From contig NZ_CAJHCP010000021.1 of the NCBI RefSeq assembly GCF_904848625.1, positions 32,405 to 96,404 on the forward strand: DNA of 64,000 bases, read 5' to 3'. The stretch's first letter is position 1. Each line of letters opens with the position of its first letter. Below the pieces are notes generated by a model. That model had not been told where the DNA came from. It did not search any database and was given only the letters and a program-made list of their open reading frames with translations. Below, piece after piece: positions 35,645 to 44,324 of the stretch. A program made the translations under genes and the position numbers. The DNA comes from Paraburkholderia metrosideri (GTDB lineage Bacteria > Pseudomonadota > Gammaproteobacteria > Burkholderiales > Burkholderiaceae).

Positions 35645-36727
35645 ATGAACGACGACGGTCAAACTCCACCCAATGTGACACTCGAGGAAATCGCGCGGGC
35701 AGCCGGCGTTTCCCCCAGTACGGTGTCGCGCATTCTGAACGGCTCAGCGCGTGTGTTGCCCGCCAAGCAGAAAGCCGTAGAACAGGCTATTGCACACTTC
35801 AATTATCGGCCGAACGTGCTGGCGCGCAGCCTCGCGAGCGGCAAGACCGACACCATCGGCGTGCTGACGCAAACCGTGTCCAGCCCGTTTTACGCGGAGT
35901 GGTTGCGCGGTATCGAAGACGGACTGTATGAGCCAGGCTTTACGCCGCTCTTTGTCAGCAGTCGCTGGAACGTAAAAGACGAAATGTCGCGCATGGAGCA
36001 GTTCATTGCGCGGCGTGTCGACGGCATCATTCTTCTGCATGCGCAAATCGACGAGGCTTCGTTGATCGAGTACTCGAGGCACGCACCGTTGCTCGTACTC
36101 GGGCGCTCGGTGCAGAACAGCTCGGTTCTCGCGAGCTTGCCGATCGACAACCTGCAGGGCGCACGCGACGCCACGCGTCACCTGATTGACGAGGGCCATC
36201 GCAAGATTGCGTTCATTGCCGGGCCGCGTGATCACGAAGATGCGATCGAGCGCCTCGACGGTTATCGGATGGCGCTAGAAGAAGCGGGTGTCGGTTTCGA
36301 TCCGGAACTCGTCGAGCAGGGAGATTATCTCGAGACCGGCGGCCTTGCCGCAATGGAGCGGCTATTTGTGCGCGGCGTGTCGTTCAGCGCGGTGTTCTGT
36401 GCGAACGATCAAACCGCCTATGGCGCGCGTCTTACCCTGTTCCGTCGCGGGCTACGTGTGCCGGAAGATATCTCTCTGGTCGGCTTCGACGATCTGCCCA
36501 CCTCGTCATACATGACACCGCCGTTGACCACGGTCCGTCAGCCGACTTATGAAATCGGCCGGCTCGCGGCCCAAGGAATCGTGAAGATGATCCGCAAGCA
36601 GTCCATCGAGCTAAGTCCCATTCCGCTCAAGCTCGTGACGCGAGAGACGACGCAGCGAATAGGGCCTTCGCCAACGCCCTCAACAACGCCCGCGCCCAAG
36701 CGGTCAAAAGCACGGCGTCAGCAGTAA
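35645..36727 (+). CDS. LacI-family regulator of the GH1/importer operon
   Basis: A 360-residue LacI-family repressor. The HTH is TLEEIARAAGVSPSTVSRILNGS (about 11-33), the hinge has the ...NVLARSLASGKT pattern, and the effector domain ends with the FANDQTAYGARL and LVGFDDLPTSSYMTPPLTTV motifs. The last 25 residues are a Pro/Lys/Arg-rich tail. Palindromes GAAAGCGCTTTC lie before this gene and before the next operon, supporting autoregulation and control of 36910-42771. The inducer is presumably a beta-glucoside or its breakdown product. Confidence 0.9.
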   Translation: MNDDGQTPPNVTLEEIARAAGVSPSTVSRILNGSARVLPAKQKAVEQAIAHFNYRPNVLARSLASGKTDTIGVLTQTVSSPFYAEWLRGIEDGLYEPGFTPLFVSSRWNVKDEMSRMEQFIARRVDGIILLHAQIDEASLIEYSRHAPLLVLGRSVQNSSVLASLPIDNLQGARDATRHLIDEGHRKIAFIAGPRDHEDAIERLDGYRMALEEAGVGFDPELVEQGDYLETGGLAAMERLFVRGVSFSAVFCANDQTAYGARLTLFRRGLRVPEDISLVGFDDLPTSSYMTPPLTTVRQPTYEIGRLAAQGIVKMIRKQSIELSPIPLKLVTRETTQRIGPSPTPSTTPAPKRSKARRQQ

Positions 36728-36749
36728 GCAAGCACATGTAGTTAGCTGG

Positions 36750-36774
36750 ATGCGCCTGTCGGTGCGTTTTTTTT
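36750..36774 (+). terminator. Terminator of the LacI gene
   Basis: Seven-pair stem ATGCGCC / GGTGCGT (two G-T pairs) with a TGTC loop, followed by T8 at 36767-36774. Confidence 0.75.
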
Positions 36775-36783
36775 GAACAGCCG

Positions 36784-36797
36784 TGAAAGCGCTTTCA
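36784..36797. promoter_or_regulatory. LacI-type operator TGAAAGCGCTTTCA
   Basis: Perfect 14-bp palindrome identical in core to the site at 35609, placed 113 bases before the binding-protein gene at 36910. Confidence 0.82.
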
Positions 36798-36909
36798 GAA
36801 AGCATAAAAGCAAGTAAGTCGTAAGTGATGAGTCGCAACAGGTAAGCCACAGAAGCAACCACGAAGTAACCGAAAGCAATCTACAAACGGTTCAACAGGA
36901 GACGAATAA

Positions 36910-38157
36910 ATGACATTCCGATTTACAGGGCCAGCCGCCGCAGTTCTGCTGAGCATTGCGGCAATCAGCGCACACGCAAACACCACATTGACGGTCGCCG
37001 TTTTCCCGAAGCTCGATCAGGAAATCAAGGACGCGCTTCCCGCCTGGAAGAAGCTGCATCCCGACGTGGATGTCAAGGTGTCGTCGCTGGCCATTGCAGA
37101 TCACCACAACGCGATGACCACCGCGCTCGCGACCAGCTCCGATCTGCCTGACGTGATGGCAGTGGAAGTCGGCTTTATCGGTCGCTTTGCTGCGGGCGGC
37201 GGTCTTGAAGATCTGTCGAAGCCGCCGTACAACGCCGGCCAGTACAAGAGCCAGTTCATCGGCTACACCTTCGCTCAAGCCACTACGCAGGACGGCGCGA
37301 TTGTCGGCATGCCGTCGGACATCGGCCCGGGCACGCTGTTCTATCGCAAGGACATTCTCGACAAGGCCGGCGTGACGGAAGCCGATCTGAACAAGTCGTG
37401 GGACTCGTATCTCGCCTCGGGTGTGAAGATCAAGAAAGCGACGGGCGCGTATCTGATGGCGTCGTCGCGCGATATCGAAGACATCTATATTCGTGCCGAC
37501 CTGAAGCAGGGCGATGGCGTGTACTTCGACAAGGCCGGCAATCCGGTCGTCACGTCGGCGCGTTTCGTTACCGCATTCAAGCTCGCCAAGAAGGCGCGCG
37601 ACCTCGGCCTCGACGCGAAGATCACGCCGTGGTCGAACGAGTGGGCGGAAAGCTTCAAGCGCGGCACGGTTGCCACGCAGATGATGGGCGCATGGCTCGG
37701 CGGTCACCTGTCGTCGTGGATCGCTCCGGACACGAAGGGTCTGTGGCGCGCGGCGAATCTGCCGAACAACTCGTACGCGTCTTTCGGCGGCACGTTCTAT
37801 TCGATTCCGGTCAAGGCGACGCAAAAGGCGATGTCGTGGGAATTCATCAAGTTCCTGACCACGCGTCAGGACACGCAGCTCGCCTCGTTCCGTTCGATCG
37901 ACGCGTTCCCCGCACTGCTCTCCGCGCAGAACGACGGCTTCTTTGCTGAGCCGGTTGCATTCCTCGGTAATGAAAAGGCCCGTCTGATCTGGCGCGATGC
38001 AGCGTCGCACATTCCGGCGATCCAGCGCAGCAAGTACGACCAGGTGGCTGAAGAAGCGGTCCACTCGGCGCTCGACAAGGTGGTCGACGATAACGAAGAC
38101 GTCGACACGGCATTGAAAGAAGCGCAAGCCGAGATCACGCACCGCATCCGCCGTTGA
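36910..38157 (+). CDS. Sugar ABC transporter substrate-binding protein (GH1 operon)
   Basis: A 415-residue periplasmic binding protein with a signal peptide cut after AHA, about residue 22. The mature sequence (LTVAVFPKLDQEIKDALPAW at its start, and PSDIGPGTLFYRKDILDKAG) is of the CUT1 oligosaccharide-binding type. AGGAGA precedes the ATG. It heads a five-gene operon: binding protein, two permeases, GH1 enzyme, ATPase. The co-encoded GH1 enzyme points to a beta-glucoside, for example a cello-oligosaccharide, as ligand. Confidence 0.9.
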   Translation: MTFRFTGPAAAVLLSIAAISAHANTTLTVAVFPKLDQEIKDALPAWKKLHPDVDVKVSSLAIADHHNAMTTALATSSDLPDVMAVEVGFIGRFAAGGGLEDLSKPPYNAGQYKSQFIGYTFAQATTQDGAIVGMPSDIGPGTLFYRKDILDKAGVTEADLNKSWDSYLASGVKIKKATGAYLMASSRDIEDIYIRADLKQGDGVYFDKAGNPVVTSARFVTAFKLAKKARDLGLDAKITPWSNEWAESFKRGTVATQMMGAWLGGHLSSWIAPDTKGLWRAANLPNNSYASFGGTFYSIPVKATQKAMSWEFIKFLTTRQDTQLASFRSIDAFPALLSAQNDGFFAEPVAFLGNEKARLIWRDAASHIPAIQRSKYDQVAEEAVHSALDKVVDDNEDVDTALKEAQAEITHRIRR

Positions 38158-38164
38158 TGAAACA

Positions 38165-38196
38165 CCACGGCGCGCAGTGGTTCTGTGACGCCGTGG
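38165..38196 (+). repeat. Intercistronic hairpin after the second binding-protein gene
   Basis: Perfect 8-bp stem CCACGGCG / CGCCGTGG with a 16-base loop that contains a small inner CAG/CTG stem; no T-run. It starts eight bases after the stop codon. Confidence 0.7.
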
Positions 38197-38260
38197 CTGA
38201 AGTTAGCCTTAGCGTAGCCGGCGGTGGTTGCCGGTTACGCCCGACTGGACGGAACTACTG

Positions 38261-39286
38261 ATGAGCCTGTCACTGCCCACACCCGAGCCGGGCGCCCATG
38301 AAGGGCGCGTGAGCGACGCGCTTGCGCCGCTCGCGGCGCCGCGCAGAAAATCGCTGGTCAATCCAGTGAAGGTCGCGCCGTACCTGTTTCTCGCTCCGTT
38401 TTTTCTGTTGTTCGCGTTGTTCATCGCATTTCCGTTGTTGTTCTCGTTGTACCTGTCGTTCCAGAGCTGGGACGCGACAGCGGGACTCGCCAACATGAAG
38501 TGGGTGGGCCTGTCGAACTTCACTTTCACGCTGACCGACCCGTGGTACTGGAAGTCGCTGTACAACACGGCGTATATGGCGATCGCGTCCGGCCTGCCGC
38601 AACATCTGATTGCGCTGCCGCTCGCATTTTTCCTGCAGACCGCGTTCCGGCGCTGGCGCAATTTCGTCGTCGGACTGTACTTTCTGCCGTTCATCACGTC
38701 GAGTGTGGCGATTGCGTTGATCTTCTCGTCGTTGTATTCGACCGACTTCGGCATGATCAATCTCGCCATTACCGAAATCGGCAAACTGCCAGGCCTGCAC
38801 TGGATCGTGCCCGCGCATCGGATCGAATGGTTGTACAACCCGGCGAATGTCAAGCCGGCGGTGTCGGTGGTGATCTTCTGGCGTTATGTCGGCTGGAATA
38901 CGGTGCTTTATCTGTCGGCGCTGCAAACTATTCCGAAGGACCTGTATGAGGCCGCGAAGATCGATGGTGCGAATGGCTGGCAACAGTTCACGCGCATCAC
39001 GATTCCGCTGATCAAGCCGATGATCTTCTTCGCCGTGACACTCTCCATTATTGGCGGTCTGCAACTGTTCGAAGAGCCGTTCATCCTGCTGCCGAATGAA
39101 GGCATGGGTACGAGTCAATCGGGTCTGACTACCGCCGTCTATATGTATCGCACGGCTTTCCACGATGGCGACTTCGGCACGGCGAGTTCGATCGCGTGGT
39201 TGCTGTTCATTACCATCGCCGCGCTGATGTGGCTTAACACACGCCTCTTCCATCGCAGCGGCATGAACGAGGAGGGACAGCGATGA
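38261..39286 (+). CDS. Sugar ABC transporter permease 1 (GH1 operon)
   Basis: A 341-residue membrane protein with about six helices and the EAA loop YEAAKIDGANGWQQFTRITIP. The N-terminal 45 residues are a soluble Pro/Ala-rich extension before the first helix (VAPYLFLAPFFLLFALF). ATG 38261 is preferred to the upstream TTG because it follows an ACGGA ribosome-like site. It overlaps the next gene by ATGA. Confidence 0.88.
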   Translation: MSLSLPTPEPGAHEGRVSDALAPLAAPRRKSLVNPVKVAPYLFLAPFFLLFALFIAFPLLFSLYLSFQSWDATAGLANMKWVGLSNFTFTLTDPWYWKSLYNTAYMAIASGLPQHLIALPLAFFLQTAFRRWRNFVVGLYFLPFITSSVAIALIFSSLYSTDFGMINLAITEIGKLPGLHWIVPAHRIEWLYNPANVKPAVSVVIFWRYVGWNTVLYLSALQTIPKDLYEAAKIDGANGWQQFTRITIPLIKPMIFFAVTLSIIGGLQLFEEPFILLPNEGMGTSQSGLTTAVYMYRTAFHDGDFGTASSIAWLLFITIAALMWLNTRLFHRSGMNEEGQR

Positions 39287-40122
39287 AACTGTCGCAATTG
39301 TCGAATAACAAGGCCCGCTATACCGGCTACGCAATCGTACTGGCGGGCGCGGTGCTGATGTTCTCGCCGTTCTATTTCATGTTCGTCTTCGCCACGCACA
39401 CGAGTTCGGAAATCTTCTCGATGCCGCCACCGTTGTGGTTCGGTAGCGCGTTTCTGGACAACATGGCGTCGCTGATGCGGCATATCCCGTTCTGGCGCAA
39501 TCTCGGCTGGAGCTTCTACACCGCCACGATGCAAACCGTGCTGACGTTGCTGGTCACGTCAATGGCAGGTTACGCGTTCGCGATGTACGAGTTCCGCTTC
39601 AAGAAGGCGCTGTTCGCGGTCGCACTGACAGCGATGCTGGTGCCGCCGTTCCTCGGCATGATCCCGACCTTCATGACGATGAACCTGCTGGGCTGGATCA
39701 ACGAGCCGCGCGCGTTGTATGTGCCGGGTGCGGCGGCGGCGCTCGGCGTGTTCCTGATGCGCCAGTACGTGGCGTCGGCGATTCCGTCGGAGTTGATCGA
39801 GGCGGCGCGTATCGACGGATGCGGCGAATTCCGCATCTACTGGAGTGTGGTTCTGCCGCTGCTCGGTCCGGCCTTGGGCACGCTCGGCCTGATCAGCTTC
39901 ATTCAGGCGTGGAACAACTTTCTGTCGGCACTCGTGGTGCTGCGCTCGCCGTCGATGTACACGCTGCCCCTCGCATTGCGCATCTTGCAGAGTCCGACCA
40001 ATTCGGATTGGGGCGCCGTCATGGCGGGGTCGGCAGTCGCCGTATTGCCGTTGCTCGTGCTGTTCGCGTTTACGTCGCGCCGGTTGATCGACGGTCTGAC
40101 GACCGGCGCGGTCAAGGCCTGA
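39283..40122 (+). CDS. Sugar ABC transporter permease 2 (GH1 operon)
   Basis: A 279-residue MalG-like permease with the EAA loop IEAARIDGCGEFRIYWSVVLP. The start overlaps the stop of permease 1 (ATGA at 39283-39286), and GAGGAGGG lies just upstream within that gene, so translation is coupled. It forms the importer channel with the previous product. Confidence 0.9.
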   Translation: MKLSQLSNNKARYTGYAIVLAGAVLMFSPFYFMFVFATHTSSEIFSMPPPLWFGSAFLDNMASLMRHIPFWRNLGWSFYTATMQTVLTLLVTSMAGYAFAMYEFRFKKALFAVALTAMLVPPFLGMIPTFMTMNLLGWINEPRALYVPGAAAALGVFLMRQYVASAIPSELIEAARIDGCGEFRIYWSVVLPLLGPALGTLGLISFIQAWNNFLSALVVLRSPSMYTLPLALRILQSPTNSDWGAVMAGSAVAVLPLLVLFAFTSRRLIDGLTTGAVKA

Positions 40123-40198
40123 TGCGGTTCTTTCCGATTAACGACTAATCACTCACATTGGCCCCTTACGGGCATGACTATTCAGGGCAACACTATTT

Positions 40199-41536
40199 AT
40201 GTCGACATATCGCTTTAAAGAAGATTTCGTTTGGGGCGTCGCTACCAGCTCGTATCAGATTGAAGGTGCAGCGAATGATGACGGCCGTGGCGCGTCGATC
40301 TGGGACACCTTCTGCAAGGTGCCGGGCAAGGTGGTGAGGGGCGAGAATGGCGACGTGGCCTGCGATCACTATCATCGTCTGGAGCAGGACCTCGACATGA
40401 TGGCCGATCTAGGCCTGCAGGCGTACCGGTTTTCGATCGCGTGGCCGCGCGTGCAACCGGATGGCCGTGGCGCGTTCAATGAGAAGGGCCTCGGTTTCTA
40501 CGAGCGTCTCGTCGATGGTCTGCTGAAGCGCAATATCCAGCCGTTCGCAACGCTGTATCACTGGGACCTGCCGCAAGCATTGCAGGACACGCAAAACGGC
40601 TGGGAAAACCGCGACACCGCCTATCGTTTCGCGGACTACGCCAGCAAAATCGGCAGCGTGCTCGGCGACCGTCTGGCGTCGATTGCGACGCACAATGAGC
40701 CGTGGTGTACCGCGTGGCTCGGCAACGTGACCGGCTACTTCGCGCCGGGCAACGAGAGCCTGAAGAAAGCGGCCCACGTCGCGCACCATCTGCTGCTGTC
40801 GCACGGTCTTGCGTTGCAGGCGCTGCGTGCCGATGGCGTGAAGGCACCGCTCGGCATCGTGCTGAACCAGTCGTCGGCAGACGGCGCGACCGACTCGCCG
40901 GAAGATCAGGCGGCCGCGTCGCTCGAATACGAGAAGTTCGTCAGCTGGTACATGGACCCGCTGTTCAAAGGACGTTACCCGGCGCAGGCGCTTGCGTGGT
41001 ACGGCGAGAATGGCCCGCAGGAAGTGATTCAAGACGGTGACTTCGACATCATCGGCACGCCGATGGACTTCCTCGGCGTGAATTACTACACGCGCATTTT
41101 TGCGAGCGCGTCGGGTCCGAAGCGTCCGCCGGGCGTCCTCGGCTTTACCGACATGGATTGGGAAATCTATCCGCAAGGTCTGACGGAATTGCTGACGAAG
41201 CTCAACGCCGACTACCACTTGCCGCCGATCTACATCACCGAGAACGGTTGCGCTGCGAAGGACGTGCTGGACCACGGCCGCGTGCGCGACACCGACCGCA
41301 TCAGTTTCTATGACCTGCATCTGGCTGCGTTGTCGGATGCGGCGAAAAAGGGCGTGGACGTCGCGGGCTATTTCGCGTGGAGCCTGATGGACAACTTCGA
41401 ATGGGCGTCTGGCTACGACAAGCGTTTCGGCATGGTGTACGTCGATTACGCAACCCAGCAGCGCACTCCGAAGGACAGCGCACTTTGGTATCGCGACGTG
41501 ATTGCGCAGCACGCCGGCGTGGCGGCCCCACGCTAA
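40199..41536 (+). CDS. GH1 beta-glucosidase
   Basis: A 445-residue glycoside hydrolase family 1 enzyme of standard length. The acid/base E167 is in THNEPWC and the nucleophile E348 in YITENGC; DFVWGVATSSYQIEGA at the N terminus and the SLMDNFEWASGYDKRFG aglycone region are typical of bacterial beta-glucosidases. No signal peptide, so it hydrolyses imported beta-glucosides, such as cellobiose, in the cytoplasm. It sits between the permease and ATPase genes, so it belongs to the transport operon. Family members often also accept beta-fucosides and beta-galactosides. Confidence 0.94.
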   Translation: MSTYRFKEDFVWGVATSSYQIEGAANDDGRGASIWDTFCKVPGKVVRGENGDVACDHYHRLEQDLDMMADLGLQAYRFSIAWPRVQPDGRGAFNEKGLGFYERLVDGLLKRNIQPFATLYHWDLPQALQDTQNGWENRDTAYRFADYASKIGSVLGDRLASIATHNEPWCTAWLGNVTGYFAPGNESLKKAAHVAHHLLLSHGLALQALRADGVKAPLGIVLNQSSADGATDSPEDQAAASLEYEKFVSWYMDPLFKGRYPAQALAWYGENGPQEVIQDGDFDIIGTPMDFLGVNYYTRIFASASGPKRPPGVLGFTDMDWEIYPQGLTELLTKLNADYHLPPIYITENGCAAKDVLDHGRVRDTDRISFYDLHLAALSDAAKKGVDVAGYFAWSLMDNFEWASGYDKRFGMVYVDYATQQRTPKDSALWYRDVIAQHAGVAAPR

Positions 41537-41640
41537 CGCGGATTGATCGGTACCGCACGCAACCCGCGCGACGCCGCTGAACGTAACAGTACGCAACGTC
41601 GCGTGGGACAGCAGGCATAAGGATTCAGGAGAAGCTAGAA

Positions 41641-42771
41641 ATGGGCGAACTCGTATTGCGCAACGTCGCGAAGACGTATGGTGAAGGACCACAGGTCATT
41701 CAAGGCATCGATCTTCATATTCCGGATGGTCAGTTCACGGTGTTCGTCGGGCCGTCGGGATGCGGCAAGTCGACCATGCTGCGTATGATCGCCGGACTTG
41801 AATCGGTAACCGACGGCGATATTCTGATCGACGGCGTACGGGTCAACGACCTGCAGCCCGCTGACCGTGGCATTTCGATGGTGTTCCAGAGCTACGCGCT
41901 GTATCCGCATATGACGGTCGCGGAAAACATGGGCTTCTCGCTGAAGCTGTCGGGCAAGTCGAAACAGGAAGTCCGCGAGGCGGTGGGCCGGGCCGCGGAG
42001 ATTCTGCAGATCAACCATCTGCTGGAGCGCAAACCCAAGGCATTGTCGGGCGGTCAGCGGCAACGCGTTGCGATTGGCCGCGCCATTGTGCGCAAGCCCC
42101 GCGTGTTTCTGTTCGACGAACCGCTATCGAATCTCGACGCAGCGCTGCGCGTGCAGATGCGGATCGAACTCGCGAAGCTGCATCGCGAACTCGGCACGAC
42201 GATGATCTATGTCACGCACGACCAGGTCGAAGCGATGACACTCGGCCAGAAGATCGTCGTGTTCAACAAAGGACATATCGAACAGATCGGCGCACCGCTC
42301 GACCTGTACGACCGGCCCGCGAACCGGTTTGTCGGCGGCTTTATCGGCTCGCCGCAAATGAACATGCTGCCCGCTACGCTCGTGTCGCAAAATGAATCGC
42401 AAACGGTCATCACGGTGACCGGCGGCAACAACGAGATCGTATTGCCGGGTCGTCCCGAGCGCGCGCTCACCGGTGAACTGACGCTCGGCGTGCGGCCCGA
42501 ATACCTCGGCATCGGTGCGCCGGGTGAAGGGCTCCCCGCTCGTGTCGAGCTGGTCGAGCATCTGGGCGACGTGTCGCTCCTGCATGCGCAACTCGATGGC
42601 GTCGGCAAGGCGATTTCACTGAAGCTCGACAAGAAAGACGCTCAGCATGCGGTCGGCGCGCGCGTCGGCATCAAGGTGGCGACGTCGTCAGTCACGCTGT
42701 TCGATGAAAAAGGCGCTGCGGTGGCATTTGAACACCGTGAAGTGGGAGAGCGGGCGCAGGCTGTCGCTTGA
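41641..42771 (+). CDS. Sugar ABC transporter ATPase (GH1 operon, MalK-like)
   Basis: A 376-residue ATPase with Walker A GPSGCGKST, signature LSGGQRQRVAIGRA, Walker B FLFDEPLSNLDA and VTHDQ switch, plus the C-terminal TOBE regulatory domain (motif RPANRFVGGFIGSPQMNMLP). AGGAGA precedes ATG 41641. It powers the permeases encoded at 38261-40122 and closes that operon. A short relic resembling its RFVGGFIG region lies about 1.1 kb downstream. Confidence 0.9.
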   Translation: MGELVLRNVAKTYGEGPQVIQGIDLHIPDGQFTVFVGPSGCGKSTMLRMIAGLESVTDGDILIDGVRVNDLQPADRGISMVFQSYALYPHMTVAENMGFSLKLSGKSKQEVREAVGRAAEILQINHLLERKPKALSGGQRQRVAIGRAIVRKPRVFLFDEPLSNLDAALRVQMRIELAKLHRELGTTMIYVTHDQVEAMTLGQKIVVFNKGHIEQIGAPLDLYDRPANRFVGGFIGSPQMNMLPATLVSQNESQTVITVTGGNNEIVLPGRPERALTGELTLGVRPEYLGIGAPGEGLPARVELVEHLGDVSLLHAQLDGVGKAISLKLDKKDAQHAVGARVGIKVATSSVTLFDEKGAAVAFEHREVGERAQAVA

Positions 42772-42848
42772 CGGGATTTGTCAGGAACATCCGGCTGCAA
42801 CCCGCAACGGTTCCGCCTCGAATCAAAACATAGCGGTATGAATTGCCT

Positions 42849-43045
42849 GGGTGGAGAGCGAAATGGAAAAGAGAGTATCGAAAGCCATTTTCAAATCGAG
42901 AGCATGCGAGCTGTTCCGGCATGTGGAGATGATGGGGGAAACCGTCGTTGTCACCGACCGTGGTCAGCCCACCATCGAAATCAGGCCTTACCGCAGCAAA
43001 CAGGAAAATCCGCTTGAAGTGCTGCGCGGGTCGATCGTGCATTTC
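42849..43045 (+). repeat. Direct repeat, copy 1 (antitoxin gene)
   Basis: A 197-bp segment including the ribosome site and most of the antitoxin coding region, repeated at 43680-43876 in the same direction. The proteins are identical at 57 of the first 61 residues. Confidence 0.85.
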
Positions 43046-43096
43046 GATGAAAAGGGGGCATCCCGTCCGGACCCCTCGGAAACGGACGCTCAGTGA
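42863..43096 (+). CDS. Orphan Phd/VapB-type antitoxin, copy 1
   Basis: A 77-residue Phd/YefM-like antitoxin (SKAIFKSRACELFRHVEMMG, then VVVTDRGQPTIEIRPY), with the usual N-terminal DNA-binding fold and a divergent C-terminal toxin-binding tail. GGAGA precedes ATG 42863. Unlike copy 2 it is not followed by a PIN toxin gene. It could be a decayed module remnant, an independent anti-toxin that cross-neutralises the partner of copy 2, or a repressor of the second locus. The C-terminal 16 residues differ strongly from copy 2. Confidence 0.78.
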   Translation: MEKRVSKAIFKSRACELFRHVEMMGETVVVTDRGQPTIEIRPYRSKQENPLEVLRGSIVHFDEKGASRPDPSETDAQ

Positions 43097-43326
43097 TGGC
43101 AGCCGATACTTCGACGGCGTCGGCGAGATCGTTTTATGGGACGGGCGCCGTGATTAAAACAACCTGTTTTGACGCCATGTGTGCACCCGATGAGCGAATC
43201 TCCAATGGGACTTTCATGGCGTGGGAGATTCGGCGCAATCGCACGTCCAGTAAGCCGGAGAAGGATGACGTAGACCAGGTAAACTCCGCATGGCGGCGAT
43301 ACTTGCACGACATTAACATCATTTAA
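43096..43326 (+). CDS. Small open frame after the orphan antitoxin, function unknown
   Basis: A possible 76-residue protein whose ATG overlaps the antitoxin stop by one base (TGATG), the position expected for a toxin gene. The sequence (start MAADTSTASARSFYGTG) shows no PIN motif or other family feature I recognise. It may be a chance frame over degraded DNA. Its end touches the operator-like site at 43324. Confidence 0.25.
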   Translation: MAADTSTASARSFYGTGAVIKTTCFDAMCAPDERISNGTFMAWEIRRNRTSSKPEKDDVDQVNSAWRRYLHDINII

Positions 43327-43343
43327 CGTTAGGGATAACGTTA
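43324..43343. promoter_or_regulatory. LacI-type operator, TAACGTTA-GGGA-TAACGTTA
   Basis: Two perfect TAACGTTA blocks separated by four bases, the same structure as the site at 45549 in front of the third importer operon. No sugar gene follows here, so it looks like a stranded operator. Confidence 0.65.
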
Positions 43344-43408
43344 GACACGTTTATTCTTATCTGGGATAGTACAGCGAGGGCAAAGTATCGACCGTATCGG
43401 AGCGTCGT

Positions 43409-43513
43409 TTCATCGAAAGAGACCGGCTAACTGACCGGTTCCTGGGCGGCTTCATCGGGTTCGTTGCTGATGAAGCATGCCGCTGCATCAACATCGCGTT
43501 ACATGACGAGCGT
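43409..43513 (+). pseudogene. Possible relic of a MalK-type ATPase
   Basis: In frame from 43421 the translation reads DRLTDRFLGGFIGFVADE, close to DRPANRFVGGFIGSPQ in the ATPase gene at 41641, with DNA similarity over about 45 bases. Nothing else of the gene is recognisable, and the frame ends at 43511-43513. The match is short and may be chance. Confidence 0.3.
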
Positions 43514-43679
43514 ACAGCGTAATCATGTTTCCCTGCGAGAGCCACAAGCTTTGGAAAGTACCGGAAGTAGGGGAGAACTTCCAGAAGTGGTTGTACCGGA
43601 TTGATAAAGAATATCTGGCCGCGAACCGTAATCACGGTAGCGGGCCCGATTCATAAAAAATAGCTGTACCAATAGGTTT

Positions 43680-43876
43680 GGGTGGAGATCGCAATGGAAA
43701 AGAGAGTATCGAAGGCCATATTCAAGTCCCGTGCATGCGAGCTGTTCCGGCAAGTGGAAATGCTGGGAGAGACCGTTGTCGTCACCGACCGGGGCCAACC
43801 CACTATCGAAATCCGGCCTTACCGGAGCAAGCAGGAGAATCCGCTCGAATTACTGCGAGCGTCGATCGTGCATTTC
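43680..43876 (+). repeat. Direct repeat, copy 2 (antitoxin gene)
   Basis: Second copy of the 197-bp segment at 42849-43045. Recombination between the copies would delete about 830 bp and leave a single antitoxin-toxin module. Confidence 0.85.
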
Positions 43877-43927
43877 AATATGAAGCACCCGGCTGTTCCC
43901 GCTGCATTGGAACAGGAAGAGCGATGA
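43694..43927 (+). CDS. vapB: Phd/VapB-type antitoxin, copy 2
   Basis: A 77-residue antitoxin nearly identical to copy 1 over residues 1-61 and different after that. GGAGA precedes ATG 43694. Its stop overlaps the start of the PIN toxin gene (ATGA at 43924-43927), the typical antitoxin-first arrangement with coupled translation. It should bind and block the toxin and repress the shared promoter. The family could be called Phd/YefM or type II VapB; the N-terminal fold is the Phd type. Confidence 0.87.
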   Translation: MEKRVSKAIFKSRACELFRQVEMLGETVVVTDRGQPTIEIRPYRSKQENPLELLRASIVHFNMKHPAVPAALEQEER

Positions 43928-44313
43928 TCACGCTCGACACGCTTGCGCTTGTGTGTTGGCTGGGCAGGCAGAAGGCGTTGAGTCAGGCCGCGCACGACGC
44001 GATAGATAGGGAGCTGGACGGCGGCGAGATCCTGATCTCGGCGATCAGTGCGCTCGAAATCGCGGAGTTCGTGAAGGAGGGCCGGCTCGGGTTGTCGATG
44101 GACGCCCGCAGCTGGCTATCCACGTTTGCGTCGATGGAAGGTGTGCGAATGGTCCCGGTCGACACCGAGATCGCCATTCGCGCGGCCACCTTGCCGCCCG
44201 CGCTGACGTCGCACCAGCGTCTGATCGTCGCCACTGCCCGTACCTTTGGCGGCGCGCTCGTCACCTCGGATGCCAAGGTGCGAGCGTCAACTTATGTAGA
44301 AACCATCTGGTAA
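43924..44313 (+). CDS. vapC: PIN-domain toxin (VapC-like ribonuclease)
   Basis: A 129-residue PIN-domain protein. Visible acidic residues are the N-terminal LDT aspartate (D5), the glutamate in SALEIAEF and the aspartate in LVTSDAKV. In most VapC proteins the stretch before LIVATA reads D-x-x-D-R; here it reads TSHQRLIVATA, so one canonical acidic residue seems to be replaced by Gln. The expected activity is metal-dependent cleavage of tRNA or rRNA, but it may be weakened. It ends 11 bases from the convergent LacI gene. Confidence 0.85.
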   Translation: MITLDTLALVCWLGRQKALSQAAHDAIDRELDGGEILISAISALEIAEFVKEGRLGLSMDARSWLSTFASMEGVRMVPVDTEIAIRAATLPPALTSHQRLIVATARTFGGALVTSDAKVRASTYVETIW

Positions 44314-44324
44314 TGTGCGCGGCT

